A stretch of 64,000 nucleotides of DNA from Faucicola sp902506225 (GTDB lineage Bacteria > Pseudomonadota > Gammaproteobacteria > Pseudomonadales > Moraxellaceae), in contig LR733345.1 of the NCBI GenBank assembly GCA_902506225.1, positions 1,240,001-1,304,000 of the forward strand. The letters run 5' to 3'. Below, one piece after another: positions 27,219 through 37,044 of the stretch. Both the position numbers and the translations under genes were made by a program. Position 1 is the stretch's first letter, and each line of letters starts with the position of its first letter. The notes under the pieces are model-generated. The model saw only the letters and a program-made list of their open reading frames with translations, was not told where the DNA came from and did no database searches.

Positions 27219-27269
27219 GGTAACCCCAATAAGTGATCCAAAAAAAATAGGTGACCTATTTAGGTTACC
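27219..27269. promoter_or_regulatory. GGTNACC operator-like repeats in the divergent promoter region
   Basis: Three 7-bp palindromes: GGTAACC (27219-27225), GGTGACC (27250-27256) and GGTTACC (27263-27269), plus a diverged copy in AGTGATCC (27232-27239). They form two similar 25-bp composites beginning AATAGGT, 31 bases (three helical turns) apart, each with two half-sites 13 bases apart. A dimeric regulator is implied; which one is not known. Confidence 0.6.
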
Positions 27270-27379
27270 CATTACTTAAGCAAATGAAATTATTTGATTT
27301 TTTTATCAAAAAAACGAAATTAGATCATTTGTCACTTACAGCAAGTAATGAACTCTAAGTACCAAATTTGAGAGATAAA

Positions 27380-28315
27380 ATGTCTAAAACAAAAACAATA
27401 TTAGCGGCGAGAAAAGGAACAATAAGTGATGAACCATTAAAGTTTGAATACAGTTCACTTATTGATGTATTTGAATTATTTAATCTGGTTGGTGGTAGTA
27501 CAGAAAGAGATACAGCAGACTTATTGTTAAATTCTCCTGATTTTTTAAGGCTTAATTGTTATTTTATTAAAAGTGAATCTGAGACACGTCAGCAACTTGA
27601 AATTATCCCAGAAAGCAAGGAGGTTTTAGATGAGTTTTTGAATTTTATGTTTGAAAATGCAAAAGATATTAATAATTATTTTAATGGGATTCATAATGAA
27701 TCAAAAACTTTTGAAAAGATCAAAATTGAATTAGATGATTATGCTATGACCTTCTCAAGGATTTTCATGAAAATTGAAGATGTTTTGTCAATACCTACAG
27801 CAAGTATTCTTGGAATTAATGAAACTCTATTTATAGTCCAAATGAATACTTTATTATGGGCGAATAAAAAAATGATGATAGTTAAAGCGGAGAAGGAAGC
27901 TCATGTTGATATGGCTAATAGAATCATCGAAAACATGCATAAGAAAATTGAATCTCTAGAGCAAGAGATTAATAAAACGAATAATAGCGGAGCTAATCTT
28001 ACGCTCAAGACTCAATTGGATAAAGCACAATCCAGAATAATTGAGCTTGAGAATGAACTCAAATTGCATAAATTAGTATTCAATAAAGAGGATGAATATT
28101 CTTATCCGCCTGAACTTGACTTAGCAAATCAAATTTGGAAAAAAATTTATATTGAAAAAGACTATCCTGATAAATTTATAAGTCATAATAGTCGCTTTGA
28201 ACATATAATAAAAAAATTAGGTTTAGATTTGAAAAACCCGACTCAGGCTAAACGTATAAAAACTATTACAACACCAAAAGAAAATAAAGAAGCAAAAAAG
28301 AATTTAAAAAGTTAA
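27380..28315 (+). CDS. Coiled-coil protein of unknown function upstream of brxA
   Basis: About 311 residues from ATG 27380 (GAGAGA ribosome-binding region); the frame is open from a TTG at 27368. I do not recognise the family. Residues about 175-240 form a coiled coil (AEKEAHVDMANRIIENMHKKIESLEQEI..., LKTQLDKAQSRIIELENELK), and the C-terminus is Lys-rich. It is very AT-rich, lies 86 bases before brxA on the same strand, and follows the GGTNACC region. It occupies the place where other BREX loci carry a regulator (BrxR), but has no visible WYL or HTH domain. Confidence 0.6.
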   Translation: MSKTKTILAARKGTISDEPLKFEYSSLIDVFELFNLVGGSTERDTADLLLNSPDFLRLNCYFIKSESETRQQLEIIPESKEVLDEFLNFMFENAKDINNYFNGIHNESKTFEKIKIELDDYAMTFSRIFMKIEDVLSIPTASILGINETLFIVQMNTLLWANKKMMIVKAEKEAHVDMANRIIENMHKKIESLEQEINKTNNSGANLTLKTQLDKAQSRIIELENELKLHKLVFNKEDEYSYPPELDLANQIWKKIYIEKDYPDKFISHNSRFEHIIKKLGLDLKNPTQAKRIKTITTPKENKEAKKNLKS

Positions 28316-28401
28316 TCTCTAGAAATTAGCTTTTAAGATAATTTCAAAAAATTTAATATTAAAAATTATTAAATATAATTTTTAACAAAGAAGAGAAATT
28401 A

Positions 28402-29010
28402 ATGCAAAAAAAATCTGTATATATTGGCAATCTACTCGGTGGCTCGTTGATGGTGAGAGAGAGCCGAATTATCTCTAAATTATTATTAGATAAGGCGAGT
28501 GAAGAAGTTTGGGAGCAAACCCTTATTCGTGATAATGCTTTTCAAAAAAACACGATATCAACCATCAAGCGTAATATCTCAACATTAAAAAAACGTTATT
28601 CAGACTTATCGCCAGACTTTCTACAGTTATTAGTAGAAGGTGATGAAGAGCTGGCGAGACAAGTTGCTTTTTATGGTATTTTACAAAGCAATTTAATCTT
28701 CGTTGAGTTCATTGAGCGAATATTGATGGATGCTTATTTGCTCAAATATAGGCAGTTATCTCGGTCAGTTTGGCGAGATTTTGTAGCAGAACAAGGCACT
28801 AAAGACGCACTATTCGATGAGCTAAAAGATTCAAGTAAAGATAAAATCCGTGAGGTTTTATATCGAATTTTGGCTGAAATGGGCTTTATAAAAGATAGCA
28901 AAACGCTCACATTGCAAAAAGTTCTTATTCGTCCAGAGCTGATTCAGTTGCTTGAAAAACATGAACAATATCGTTTATTAAAATGCATGCAAGTTTCGCT
29001 TGTTGCTTAA
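28402..29010 (+). CDS. brxA: BREX protein BrxA (DUF1819)
   Basis: A 202-residue DUF1819 protein, small helical DNA-binding component of BREX phage defence. GGSLMVRESRIISKLLLDKASEEVW, the RNISTLKKRY segment and WRDFVAEQGTKD are typical of BrxA. A TATAAT box at 28374-28379 upstream may be a promoter, without a clear -35. It is followed after 68 bases by brxB. Confidence 0.9.
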   Translation: MQKKSVYIGNLLGGSLMVRESRIISKLLLDKASEEVWEQTLIRDNAFQKNTISTIKRNISTLKKRYSDLSPDFLQLLVEGDEELARQVAFYGILQSNLIFVEFIERILMDAYLLKYRQLSRSVWRDFVAEQGTKDALFDELKDSSKDKIREVLYRILAEMGFIKDSKTLTLQKVLIRPELIQLLEKHEQYRLLKCMQVSLVA

Positions 29011-29078
29011 TGATATATCTCAAAATGTGACGCTAACTTTATTCCCAAATTTAAAATTTAACAATCACTGGATTTGCC

Positions 29079-29654
29079 ATGCCACAAGATATTTATCAAC
29101 GCCTTAATTTAATTCTAGAAAACATCACAACCAATGAGTTTTTAAGTAATCAAGGGCTAGGCAATGAGATTGGCTTTTGGATTTTTGACTATAAACCTTC
29201 AGAAGAACTAATTGTTAGAGAGTACCTTGATTCTCTTGAAACGACACTCTCAAAAAAACACCCTAATTTGAGCTTATTGAATATAAACCTATTTGATAGC
29301 GTGATTGCCTATTTGCAAGAAAAAAAACTACTGGATAAATCCATTCAAATGCAAGCGACGAAGGGTGATGATGCCTTATTTAAAGCTTTAAAAGCTATAT
29401 TACATATGGATAAGTTTGTCCCTTATTTATTAAAACAATACGATGTGAATCGTAGCGATATTATCTTGATGAGTGGTATCGGTTCTGCATTTCCTTTGCT
29501 AAGAGCCCATAATTTACTTAATAGTTTACATGCTGCATTAGGGCATAAACCCCTAATTATGTTTTATCCTGGCAAATACGACGGTCAAACATTACAATTA
29601 TTTGATAAGCTAAGTAGTAACAACTATTATCGAGCCTTTAAATTAATTCCTTGA
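29079..29654 (+). CDS. brxB: BREX protein BrxB (DUF1788)
   Basis: A 191-residue DUF1788 protein. RLNLILENITTNEFLSNQGLGNEIGFWIFDY, GIGSAFPLLRAHNLLNSLH and PLIMFYPGKYDGQTLQLF are the hallmark blocks. Its biochemical role is unknown, but it is needed in tested BREX systems. Same strand and operon as brxA and brxC. Confidence 0.92.
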   Translation: MPQDIYQRLNLILENITTNEFLSNQGLGNEIGFWIFDYKPSEELIVREYLDSLETTLSKKHPNLSLLNINLFDSVIAYLQEKKLLDKSIQMQATKGDDALFKALKAILHMDKFVPYLLKQYDVNRSDIILMSGIGSAFPLLRAHNLLNSLHAALGHKPLIMFYPGKYDGQTLQLFDKLSSNNYYRAFKLIP

Positions 29655-29721
29655 TATTATTTTTCGTCCTTTTCGTATCCGAAACCTTCATATAATCTGA
29701 TAATTCCAAATAGGTAATACC

Positions 29722-32700
29722 ATGAGTAATGTGCGTTCATTGTTTTATAAGCCATTAGACCGAGCTATCAATGGTGTAGTAAAGGCTGACCAACGAGATA
29801 CAGCCACTATTTTTCAAGAACTTGATGAATACGTCATTACTCGTGAATTAGAAAATCATTTTAAAAAGTTCTTTGACGCTTACAACTCAAATGCGAATGA
29901 TTCTAATATTGCGAATATGATTGGGGTTTGGATTTCAGGATTCTTTGGATCAGGTAAATCACATTTTTTAAAAATTCTATCTTATCTGTTAGCCAATCAA
30001 GTTGCCACTGATGCCAACGGCGTGACCAAGCAAGCCGTTGAATTTTTTGATGAGCATAAAGTCAAAGATGAAAATTTACGCAACAATATCCAACAGGCAG
30101 TACGTCATAGTACCGATGTTATTTTGTTCAATATCGATAGTAAAGCCGATGCCAATGCCACCGAAGGCAATGCGATTTTAAATGTATTTCTACAAGTGTT
30201 TAATGAAAAGCTTGGCTATTGCGGTATGTACCCGCACATTGCGGATATGGAAAGGCATTTGGATAGCAAAGGATTATTGGCTAAGTTTCAAGAAACTATA
30301 GAGACGAATACTGGGCTACCATGGCATGAAGTCAGAGATAGCTATCACTTTTATCAAGATGACATGGTTACTGCTTTATCCACCGTATTAGGCATCACTG
30401 AAGAATCGGCGAATAAATGGTACGAAGAGAGTGAAAGGAACTTTAAGTTATCACCTGATTTGTTTAGTAAATGGGTCAAAGCTTATTTAGACACGAAACC
30501 AAAAGACCATCGAGTATTGTTTTTGGTCGATGAAATTGGGCAATTCATTGGCAATAATTCACAGTTGATGCTAACCCTTCAAACGATTACTGAGAACTTG
30601 GGAACGGTTTGCCAAGGGCGAGCGTGGGTAGTGGTGACATCTCAGGCTGAGATGGATTCGATATTGGGCGAGATGACCAATAGTCGCAATAATGATTTCT
30701 CGAAAATTACAGGGCGTTTCAAAACTCGAATTCCGCTCTCAAGCTCTAATACTGACGAAGTAATTCAACAGCGGTTACTTAGAAAAACGGATACCGCTCG
30801 CACTGAGCTACTTCAAGTGTTCGAGAAACAAGGCGATATTCTTAAAAACCAACTCACCTTTGATAATGAGGGTCCGACATTAAAAGCGTTTGATAGTGCC
30901 AAAAGTTTTGTGATTAATTACCCGTTTGCTCCGTATCAGTTTCAAGTTGTACAAAAGGTATTTGAAGAAATTCGTAAAATTGGAGCAACAGGGGCTCACT
31001 TATCAAAAGGTGAGCGTTCTATGCTAGATGCGTTTCAGTTGGCGAGCAAATCCATTGCTGACCAAGAAATCGGTGCTTTAGTGCCATTATACCGATTTTA
31101 CGAGGCGGTTGAAGGATTTTTAGAGCCTACGGTCAAACGCACGATTGACAATGCGGGTGATAACACATCAGCATTTGATGTTCAAATTTTGCGTACCTTA
31201 TTTATGATTCGCTATATTGATTTGGTCAAAGGTACGCTTGATAATTTGGTAACATTATCGATTGAAAAAATTGATGAAGATAAACTGACACTACGTCAAC
31301 ATATTGAAGAAAGTTTACAGCGACTTGATAAAGAAAACTTAATCACGCTAAATGGCGATATTTATCAGTTTTTGACTAATGAAGAGCGAGACGTAAGTAA
31401 ACAGATTAAAGCTACCGATATCACTACCGAAGAAGAAAATAATCTAATCGGTAATTTGATTTTTAAAGACTTACTAAATGACCAAGTTAGGTATTCTTAT
31501 AATAAGTCACATTATAATTTAGGGCGTTTTGTTGATGGCAGAATGGTAAGTAAGCAGCCTGATTACGCTCTAAAAGTTGAAGTGATTACGCCCAATAATA
31601 TTGATTATAAAGATTATACAGATGCTCGTTGTATTTTGCTCAGTAATAGTGATGCCAATGGACAGATTATTGTCAGATTAAGCGATGATAAAAGTTTCTT
31701 TAATGAGTTGAAAACATTTATCAAGACCGAAACTTTCTTAAGAAGAAATACAGGAACACAGCAACCCGAGTTGCATCGTATCTTGCAAGATAAAGCTATC
31801 GAAAACCAAGATCGCAAAAAACGCTTAAGTATCCAAATTGAAAAGTTATTACAGGAAGCTGACTTCTTTGCAATGGGGCAAGTATTAACGCTTAAAGGCT
31901 CTAATGTCACTAGCCTTTTCCAAGAAAGTTACCAGTATCTACTCGAAAATACTTATAACAAACTTGGCTATTTAGAACGAGTTCAAGATGACGTCAATAA
32001 AACACTTGAAAAACTATTAAAAAACCCGAATCCGCAGTTAGGCTTGGAAGTCGGTGAAGAAAATGAAAATAGTAAAGCTTTGGCAGAAATTAGTAACTAT
32101 ATCCAGTTACGAGCTACTGGCAATGAAAGAGTGGCTCTATCCGATGTGTTAGCCCACTTTACCAAACGCCCTTATGGTTGGGCGGAAGGTGAGATTTTGC
32201 TGTTAGTTGCCCGTTTGATGATGGTAGGGCAGTTATCATTACAATCGGGTGGGCAACCGATGTTACCAAAAGATGCTTATGAGCTAATGACGAATACACG
32301 TCGCCGTAATGAAATCTCAATTATTCGCAAACGCCAAACCGATCCTGTGGTGCTAGAGAGTGTACGTAAACTTAGCAATGAGTTATTTGAGGCGGGCGGG
32401 ATTGCTCCGACTGAAGAAAAAGCATTATTTGCACACTATGCGACCCAATTAAATAGCCTAAGAGAAAAACTACAATCTTATCTATCGCTATCTAACAACG
32501 CTCAATCAGCGTTACCTTTTAATGATATAGTCAGAGACTCACTCCAAAAAACAAATAACTTGTTAGGCTATAAAGATAGCTATGAATTTTTTGAACATAT
32601 CGTCAAGCATAAAAATGACTATTTGGACTGGCAAGAAGACTTAGAAGATGTGCATGAGTTTTATGGAAAATTTGTCCCCACTTGGCAAAGCCTGCAAACC

Positions 32701-33438
32701 GCTCTTATCCGTTTTGGTAAAAATGAACGTGCCTTATCAAAAGACCAAACTGCTGAACAATCGCTTAACGAACTAAATGCCATTGCCCAACTAGCCAACC
32801 CGAATAAGTCGATTAATAAAATACAGGAATTGATTAACCGAATTGAACAAGTCAATGAGCAACTTATCATCGAAGAAAGACAGCGTGTTATCAGCGATAT
32901 CGATAATAAGATTGAACTGTTAAGTGATGAAATCAAAAAATCGATTGTCGCAAGTCCTGAGTTGAGCAACCGCCTGTTAAATCCGTTACAGATGCTAAAA
33001 AAGAATGTCGAAACACGCATCAGTATTCCAGAAATTGCTTATGCTATGCAAGAGGCAGATGATAATTATAGTGATGGATTAGATGAGCTACAAAAGGCTA
33101 TCGATAAGCATCATAATGCTACCCTTGCTTTGACCAGACCACAAGCAACGCCTAGCCCAACTTCGACAAAAACTGAAACGACTATTCCAGCAGCGACAGG
33201 TTCAAGCACTACCCAAACAGGCTCTAGCCAAACTATTCAACCAATGGGCGTGAGTGCTCCACCGCCCAGCCGTTATGTAGTGAGTCGCCCCATTGAGGTT
33301 AAGGTAAGAGAGGTATATGGTCGTATGAATCTTGGTGCATATCTGGAAAATGAGCAAGATGTCGAGCAATTTGTGTCTCAGTTAAAAGCGGAACTTCTTG
33401 CCAAAATCGAGAATAACCAAAAAATCCGTATTGTGTAA
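29722..33438 (+). CDS. brxC: BREX protein BrxC, P-loop ATPase
   Basis: A 1238-residue AAA-type protein. It begins with SLFYKPLDRAINGVVKADQ, and Walker A GFFGSGKS is at residues 73-80. VLFLVDEIGQFIG (about residues 270-282) is a Walker B-like block. Residues about 1135-1185 are a Ser/Thr/Pro/Gln linker before the conserved C-terminal segment (RPIEVKVREVYGRMNLGAYLEN...). Length and order agree with BREX type I. It is 35 bases upstream of pglX. Confidence 0.95.
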   Translation: MSNVRSLFYKPLDRAINGVVKADQRDTATIFQELDEYVITRELENHFKKFFDAYNSNANDSNIANMIGVWISGFFGSGKSHFLKILSYLLANQVATDANGVTKQAVEFFDEHKVKDENLRNNIQQAVRHSTDVILFNIDSKADANATEGNAILNVFLQVFNEKLGYCGMYPHIADMERHLDSKGLLAKFQETIETNTGLPWHEVRDSYHFYQDDMVTALSTVLGITEESANKWYEESERNFKLSPDLFSKWVKAYLDTKPKDHRVLFLVDEIGQFIGNNSQLMLTLQTITENLGTVCQGRAWVVVTSQAEMDSILGEMTNSRNNDFSKITGRFKTRIPLSSSNTDEVIQQRLLRKTDTARTELLQVFEKQGDILKNQLTFDNEGPTLKAFDSAKSFVINYPFAPYQFQVVQKVFEEIRKIGATGAHLSKGERSMLDAFQLASKSIADQEIGALVPLYRFYEAVEGFLEPTVKRTIDNAGDNTSAFDVQILRTLFMIRYIDLVKGTLDNLVTLSIEKIDEDKLTLRQHIEESLQRLDKENLITLNGDIYQFLTNEERDVSKQIKATDITTEEENNLIGNLIFKDLLNDQVRYSYNKSHYNLGRFVDGRMVSKQPDYALKVEVITPNNIDYKDYTDARCILLSNSDANGQIIVRLSDDKSFFNELKTFIKTETFLRRNTGTQQPELHRILQDKAIENQDRKKRLSIQIEKLLQEADFFAMGQVLTLKGSNVTSLFQESYQYLLENTYNKLGYLERVQDDVNKTLEKLLKNPNPQLGLEVGEENENSKALAEISNYIQLRATGNERVALSDVLAHFTKRPYGWAEGEILLLVARLMMVGQLSLQSGGQPMLPKDAYELMTNTRRRNEISIIRKRQTDPVVLESVRKLSNELFEAGGIAPTEEKALFAHYATQLNSLREKLQSYLSLSNNAQSALPFNDIVRDSLQKTNNLLGYKDSYEFFEHIVKHKNDYLDWQEDLEDVHEFYGKFVPTWQSLQTALIRFGKNERALSKDQTAEQSLNELNAIAQLANPNKSINKIQELINRIEQVNEQLIIEERQRVISDIDNKIELLSDEIKKSIVASPELSNRLLNPLQMLKKNVETRISIPEIAYAMQEADDNYSDGLDELQKAIDKHHNATLALTRPQATPSPTSTKTETTIPAATGSSTTQTGSSQTIQPMGVSAPPPSRYVVSRPIEVKVREVYGRMNLGAYLENEQDVEQFVSQLKAELLAKIENNQKIRIV

Positions 33439-33473
33439 AACCGTATTTAAAAAACCATAAGAATTGAAAAGCC

Positions 33474-36400
33474 ATGAACACGAATAACATAAAAGCCTAC
33501 GCCCCAAAAGCCCGTATTGATTTTATCAATGCGGTTAGCAGTCAAGCCCAAAAATACGGTATCACCGCCAATAACATCTTGCCTGCCGACAAGGTTGGCG
33601 ATATGGTAAAAATCGGCGATGCTTTTTTTCCACCCAGTATCATTCAGCCCCGTGATGAACTTCTCAAACGCATTGAGAAATACGGCTATGATTCGGTGAT
33701 GGAGTTTGTTGCTTATAGCTGGTTTAACCGCTTGTGTGCGATACGCTATATGGAGCTTAAAGGCTTTTTGGAGCATGGCAGACGTGTGTTAAGCTCTGCC
33801 GATGGCAGTGCGGGTATTCCACAAATTGTTGATGACGCATTAGCGATTGATAATCAAGATTTGCCCGATTTGGATAAAGATAAGGTAAGAGAGCTAAAAC
33901 TGGCAGGGGATAAAGATGAAGAGCTTTATCGAATGTTATTGGTTAGCCAGTGTCATGCGTTACACCGAGCTATGCCATTCTTGTTTGAAAAGGTAGGCGA
34001 TGCAACCGAGCTGCTACTGCCTGACAATCTCACCAAAACCGATTCGCTAATTCGGGATTTGGTCAATAGTATTCCTGAGCGTGATTGGGAAAATATCGAG
34101 ATTATTGGTTGGTTGTACCAGTTTTATATTGCTGAGAAAAAAGATGAGGTGATTGGCAAGGTGGTCGCCAGTGAAGATATTCCTGCAGCTACCCAGTTAT
34201 TTACCCCCAACTGGATTGTGCAGTATATGGTACAGAATTCAGTGGGTCGTCAATGGTTACAGAGTCATCCTTATTCTGGCATTAAGTCAATCATGCCGTA
34301 TTACATCGAGCCAGCCGAGCAAAGTGAAGAAGTCAATGCCGAACTTGCTGAGATGGTCAATCCCAATCTAAAACCCGAAGATATCAAGATAATTGACCCC
34401 GCAAGTGGCTCGGGGCATATTTTGGTTGAGGCGTATCGGCTACTCAAAGCCATTTATGAAGAGAAGAATTATCGCAGTCGGGATATTGCTCGGTTGATTT
34501 TGACCGAAAATCTATACGGGCTTGATATTGATGACCGAGCGGGGCAATTGACGGGTTTTGCGTTGATGATGCTGGCGAGAGAGGATGATTCACGCATTTT
34601 TAGTCGTGATATTCGGCTCAATGTGATGTCATTACAAGAGACAAAAATCGATGAGTTACCTGAGTTATTGAATTCATTGAGTCTCAATGGTGAGTGGGAT
34701 AAAGGGCAGTCGGGTGAGTTGTTTGGTGCGGTACAGGCTAATTTTGCCGAACAACAGGCAGACAGTCGTTATCATTTGCTTGAGACGTTGTTTCAGCGTT
34801 TTGAGAATGCGAAGACGTTTGGGTCGTTGATTGATGTGTCGGATGTGGATGTTAATGCGTTGGGCAAGTTGTATGAGACGTTGCTTGAGTTGTCAGTGGG
34901 TGATGATGCTGTGCGGAGAGTTGCGGCGGAGAAGTTGTTGCCGATTGTGCATCAGGCGGTGGTGTTGGCGGGCAAGTATGATGCGGTGATTGCCAATCCG
35001 CCTTATTTAGGCGGTAGTGGAATTCAAGCATTAAAAGAATTTAGTAAAAGAAAGTTCCCAAATAGCAAATCAGATTTATTTGCGATGTTTATTGAGCGTG
35101 GTTTTGAGTGGTGTAAAGAGTATGGCTTTAATGCGATGGTAACTATGCATGGTTGGATGTTCTTATCATCTTATGAAAAAATGAGAACTCAGATGTTAGA
35201 ACAACATTCCATTTCTTCAATGCTACATTTGGGTGCAAGAGCTTTTCCAGAAATTGGGGGAGAAGTAGTTCAAACCACAGCCTTCGTGATTTTTAAGAAA
35301 TACATACGAGCCAATAGGGGTGTGTACTTTCGATTGGTTGATGAGTTTGAAAGTAGCAAAGAAAAAAATGTTAGATTGGGGTTAAATCGGTATGATGAAG
35401 TATATCAAGAAAAATTTAAAAATATTATAGGTTCTCCAGTTGCATATTGGGCAAATGAAAACATTAGAAATACTTTTAAAAATAATTTGTCAATAAAGGA
35501 CAAATTTTTTTCAGCAGTTGGTTTACAAACAGGTGATAATAGTCGTTTCTTGCGTATATGGTATGAAGTTAATATTCATAATATTGGGTTTAATATTGAA
35601 AATAGAGATAAAGCCAAACGAACTGGGAAAAGATGGTTTCCTTATAATAAAGGTGGTGAATTTAGAAAATGGTATGGGAATCAAGATTATGTTGTGAACT
35701 GGAAAGATGATGGCTTCGAAATACGTAATATTTTTGATTCAAAGGGGAAGCAACGTTCAAGACCTCAAAATACAGAGTTTTACTTTAAACCATCTATAAG
35801 CTGGTCTTTTATAAGTTCTTCAAATTTTGGTGTTCGTTATTATCCACAAGGTTTTATTTTTGATGTGGCTGGCTCATCAATTTTCCCTAAGGATGATAAT
35901 TATGATGGACTAACGGGTTTTTTATGTACTCCAATTGCTCCAAAATTAATGAAAATATTGAATCCAACACATAATTCTCAAGTTGGAAATATTGAACAAT
36001 TGCCTTATATAAATATTGAAAATAATGTGACTGTTAAATGTATTGAAATTTCAAAGCAGAATTGGGATTCATACGAAACATCATGGGAGTTTACCCAAAA
36101 TCCCCTTATCCGTACCAATCAACCAACCCTACAACAAGCCTACACCACATGGCACACCCAAAACACCCAAGCCGTCACCGACATGAGACGCCTTGAAGAA
36201 GAAAACAACCGACTCTTCATCAACGCCTACGGACTTCAAGAAGAACTTACCCCAGAAGTCCCCGATGACCAAATCACCCTAACCCGAGCTGATGCTACGG
36301 CTGACAGCGTGCGACTCATATCTTACATTATCGGCTGTATGATGGGACGCTATAGCCTAGATGAACAAGGACTCATCTACGCCCACGCAGGCAACCAAGA

Positions 36401-37043
36401 CTTTGACCCAACACGCTATAGCACATTCCCAGCTGATGACGATGGCATCGTACCTGTGACCGACCAAGAATGGTTCGGCGATGACGCAACCAACCGCATC
36501 ATCGAATTTATCCGCACCGTCTGGGGACAAGATAATCTAGCGCAAAACTTAGAATGGCTGGCTGACCAACTCGGCACAAAAGGCGATACCAATATTGACC
36601 GTATCCGTAACTACCTATCAAGCCAATTCTATAAAGACCACCTAAAAACCTACAAAAAACGCCCAATTTACTGGCTATTTAGCTCAGGTAAACTCAAAGG
36701 TTTTGAGTGTCTTGTCTATATGCACCGCTACCATGTCGGTACATTGGCTCGTATGCGGACTGACTATGTACTACCACTACTCACCAAAATGACAAGCTAC
36801 ATCCAAAAACTCGAAAACGACAAACTCGCCAGCAACTCAGCATCCGAAACCAAACGCCTAGAGCGACAAATCACTAGCTTGAACAGACAATACGAAGAAC
36901 TTAGCAAGTTTGACGAAAAACTCAAACACTTTGCCGATCAACGTATCAGCATTGACCTAGACGATGGCGTAAAAGTAAACTATGGCAAATTTGGTGACTT
37001 GCTCGCCAATGTCAAAGATATCGCAGGGGCGAAAGGGGATTAA
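33474..37043 (+). CDS. pglX: BREX adenine-specific DNA methyltransferase PglX
   Basis: A 1189-residue type I-BREX methyltransferase that marks self DNA by N6-adenine methylation. Motif I IIDPASGSGHIL is near residue 306 and the catalytic NPPY (IANPPYLGG) near 506. Base composition changes sharply inside the gene. About 35020-36090 (residues 516-872, the presumed target-recognition part) is strongly AT-rich, while flanks are richer in GC, and 36100-36700 is C-rich with codons such as ACC/CCC/GCC. This implies recombination of the specificity region. The stop is followed after one base by the GTG of the next gene. Confidence 0.95.
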   Translation: MNTNNIKAYAPKARIDFINAVSSQAQKYGITANNILPADKVGDMVKIGDAFFPPSIIQPRDELLKRIEKYGYDSVMEFVAYSWFNRLCAIRYMELKGFLEHGRRVLSSADGSAGIPQIVDDALAIDNQDLPDLDKDKVRELKLAGDKDEELYRMLLVSQCHALHRAMPFLFEKVGDATELLLPDNLTKTDSLIRDLVNSIPERDWENIEIIGWLYQFYIAEKKDEVIGKVVASEDIPAATQLFTPNWIVQYMVQNSVGRQWLQSHPYSGIKSIMPYYIEPAEQSEEVNAELAEMVNPNLKPEDIKIIDPASGSGHILVEAYRLLKAIYEEKNYRSRDIARLILTENLYGLDIDDRAGQLTGFALMMLAREDDSRIFSRDIRLNVMSLQETKIDELPELLNSLSLNGEWDKGQSGELFGAVQANFAEQQADSRYHLLETLFQRFENAKTFGSLIDVSDVDVNALGKLYETLLELSVGDDAVRRVAAEKLLPIVHQAVVLAGKYDAVIANPPYLGGSGIQALKEFSKRKFPNSKSDLFAMFIERGFEWCKEYGFNAMVTMHGWMFLSSYEKMRTQMLEQHSISSMLHLGARAFPEIGGEVVQTTAFVIFKKYIRANRGVYFRLVDEFESSKEKNVRLGLNRYDEVYQEKFKNIIGSPVAYWANENIRNTFKNNLSIKDKFFSAVGLQTGDNSRFLRIWYEVNIHNIGFNIENRDKAKRTGKRWFPYNKGGEFRKWYGNQDYVVNWKDDGFEIRNIFDSKGKQRSRPQNTEFYFKPSISWSFISSSNFGVRYYPQGFIFDVAGSSIFPKDDNYDGLTGFLCTPIAPKLMKILNPTHNSQVGNIEQLPYINIENNVTVKCIEISKQNWDSYETSWEFTQNPLIRTNQPTLQQAYTTWHTQNTQAVTDMRRLEEENNRLFINAYGLQEELTPEVPDDQITLTRADATADSVRLISYIIGCMMGRYSLDEQGLIYAHAGNQDFDPTRYSTFPADDDGIVPVTDQEWFGDDATNRIIEFIRTVWGQDNLAQNLEWLADQLGTKGDTNIDRIRNYLSSQFYKDHLKTYKKRPIYWLFSSGKLKGFECLVYMHRYHVGTLARMRTDYVLPLLTKMTSYIQKLENDKLASNSASETKRLERQITSLNRQYEELSKFDEKLKHFADQRISIDLDDGVKVNYGKFGDLLANVKDIAGAKGD

Positions 37044-37044
37044 C

